The notes below the pieces were generated by a model that was given only the letters and a program-made list of their open reading frames with translations, was not told where the DNA came from and made no database searches. 64,000 nt of DNA from Mucilaginibacter xinganensis (GTDB taxonomy: Bacteria; Bacteroidota; Bacteroidia; Sphingobacteriales; Sphingobacteriaceae): positions 2,232,001 to 2,296,000 of the forward strand of contig NZ_CP022743.1 of the NCBI RefSeq assembly GCF_002257585.1, given 5' to 3'. Made by a program: the position numbers and the translations under genes. Of this stretch, positions 63,279 through 64,000 are shown piece by piece. Positions within the stretch are counted from its first letter, which is position 1. Each line of letters begins with the position of its first letter.

Positions 63279-64000
63279 ATGAAATTTACAGTCAGAATTA
63301 TTTTAACAATCACTATATTTTTACTTTTTATAAGGTCAAACACATTTGCACAAGGTTGTGTGGCCATCAGGAGCACCGGCGGGATCTGTACCATGGATGA
63401 ACACCCCGATAGTACCAATGCAAATGGCTACTGGTTGTTTAACAGCAACAGCCGCTATTACAAGTCTTTTAGGCATTTTGTAGGTAAGCAGGAACAATTT
63501 CAGCGTATCACCCTACATAACAACGTTATAAATAAAGTCTATACACAGGATCTGACACTTACCCGGGTACTAAATAACCGTTGGTCATTATCAGTAGTAT
63601 TACCCGTTGCGGATAATAGCCGTTCGCAGGTAAACAGCGGAACCCGTTTCAGCACGCACTCGTTTGGTATCGGCGATATTCATTTGGCGGGTTATGTTTG
63701 GTTGTTTAACCCGGCTAAAGCTAAAAATTGGAATGTGCAGGCCGGTTTAGGAATTAAATTTGCTACCGGAAACTACAATTACCAGGATTATTTTTTGAAT
63801 GCAGCAACCGGGGTAAGAACACTCGGTGCAGTTGATCAGTCTATACAATTAGGCGATGGTGGTACAGGTATTACTGCTGAAATAAATGCCTATTACAATG
63901 TTACGCATCGTTTTGGCTTCTACGGGAATGTGTATTACCTGGCTAGTCCAAAAGACGTTAACGGTGTTCCAAGATCCGTAAACCCGGCAAGTGCAACAGC
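63279..64000 (+). CDS. Outer membrane beta-barrel protein, truncated by window end
   Basis: Open from ATG 63279 to the last base; 240 codons are visible and the C-terminus lies outside. The signal peptide is MKFTVRIILTITIFLLFIRSNTFAQ. The rest is a beta-barrel of the phenol-MetA type: YTQDLTLTRVLNNRWSLSVVLPVADN, FGIGDIHLAGYVWLFNPAK, NWNVQAGLGIKFATG. GCVAIRSTGGICTM near the start holds two Cys. It resembles the barrel at 60723 in type but not in detail. It likely belongs to the same operon as the PAP2 lipoprotein (54 bases downstream). Confidence 0.85.
   Translation, partial: MKFTVRIILTITIFLLFIRSNTFAQGCVAIRSTGGICTMDEHPDSTNANGYWLFNSNSRYYKSFRHFVGKQEQFQRITLHNNVINKVYTQDLTLTRVLNNRWSLSVVLPVADNSRSQVNSGTRFSTHSFGIGDIHLAGYVWLFNPAKAKNWNVQAGLGIKFATGNYNYQDYFLNAATGVRTLGAVDQSIQLGDGGTGITAEINAYYNVTHRFGFYGNVYYLASPKDVNGVPRSVNPASAT

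Overview
The window looks like chromosome of a Bacteroidota member, most likely Sphingobacteriaceae (Mucilaginibacter/Pedobacter-like). The reasons are: promoters of the Bacteroidota type (TTG, about 16-23 bases, then TAnnTTTG) stand before rpsO, pyrE, tRNA-Ser and several operons; Shine-Dalgarno sequences are mostly absent; a GG-leader peptide has the typical VLSREQMKNIKGG leader; and the gene repertoire fits (LytTR/LytS pairs, DUF1080 proteins, GH2 enzymes, YbiT-type ABC-F, PAP2 lipoproteins). I see no phage, integrase, transposase or CRISPR array, so this is mainly vertically inherited chromosome with a few accessory islands.

Layout. 0.2-5.1 kb: a tripartite efflux operon (TolC-like, MacA-like, MacB-like ATPase, FtsX/MacB permease, small exported protein), convergent with a LytTR regulator and its LytS-type kinase (5.1-6.9 kb). 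7.0-7.7 kb: a short Fur-like gene and decayed sequence. 7.75-10.4 kb: a peroxide/electrophile block (OhrR, DoxX, DJ-1/PfpI, Ohr, nitroreductase), then tRNA-Ser. 11.0-14.6 kb: a minus-strand envelope operon (PASTA protein, rhodanese, MltG, thioesterase, YihY). 14.7-18.5 kb: quinone-oxidoreductase-like enzyme, a Cys-rich GG-leader peptide, a divergent ABC exporter pair and a second thioesterase. 18.5-19.0 kb: nested inverted repeats. 19.0-29.4 kb: housekeeping (rpsO, pnp, MacB-type permease, rpe, serC, serA, MBL/beta-CASP nuclease). 29.7-36.0 kb: small protein, GH2 enzyme, DUF4337, YitT and a PLP decarboxylase. 36.0-39.9 kb: NUDIX and pyrE with overlapping divergent start codons, SRPBCC protein, ABC-F. 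40.0-41.6 kb: a hybrid kinase apparently split by a frameshift. 41.9-45.7 kb: tRNA-Lys, AzoR/HxlR divergent pair, aldehyde dehydrogenase, queD. 45.8-50.2 kb: DUF1456, DbpA-like helicase, DoxX, MATE, YhcH. 50.4-56.4 kb: uronate/sugar genes (KduI, SDR mannonate oxidoreductase, serine hydrolase, Gfo/Idh/MocA, double DUF1080). 56.4-59.7 kb: two YeeE/YedE proteins with cytochrome bd. 59.9-64.0 kb: exported protein and a beta-barrel / PAP2 lipoprotein / beta-barrel run that leaves the window.

The most noteworthy items are the Cys-rich GG-leader peptide with its own promoter, the TTACC/GGTAA operator array between azoR and the HxlR regulator, the frameshifted REC-HK-REC kinase, the pyrE/NUDIX overlapping starts, two candidate microproteins, and two types of intergenic inverted repeats. 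All calls come from reading the sequence; no database search was run.
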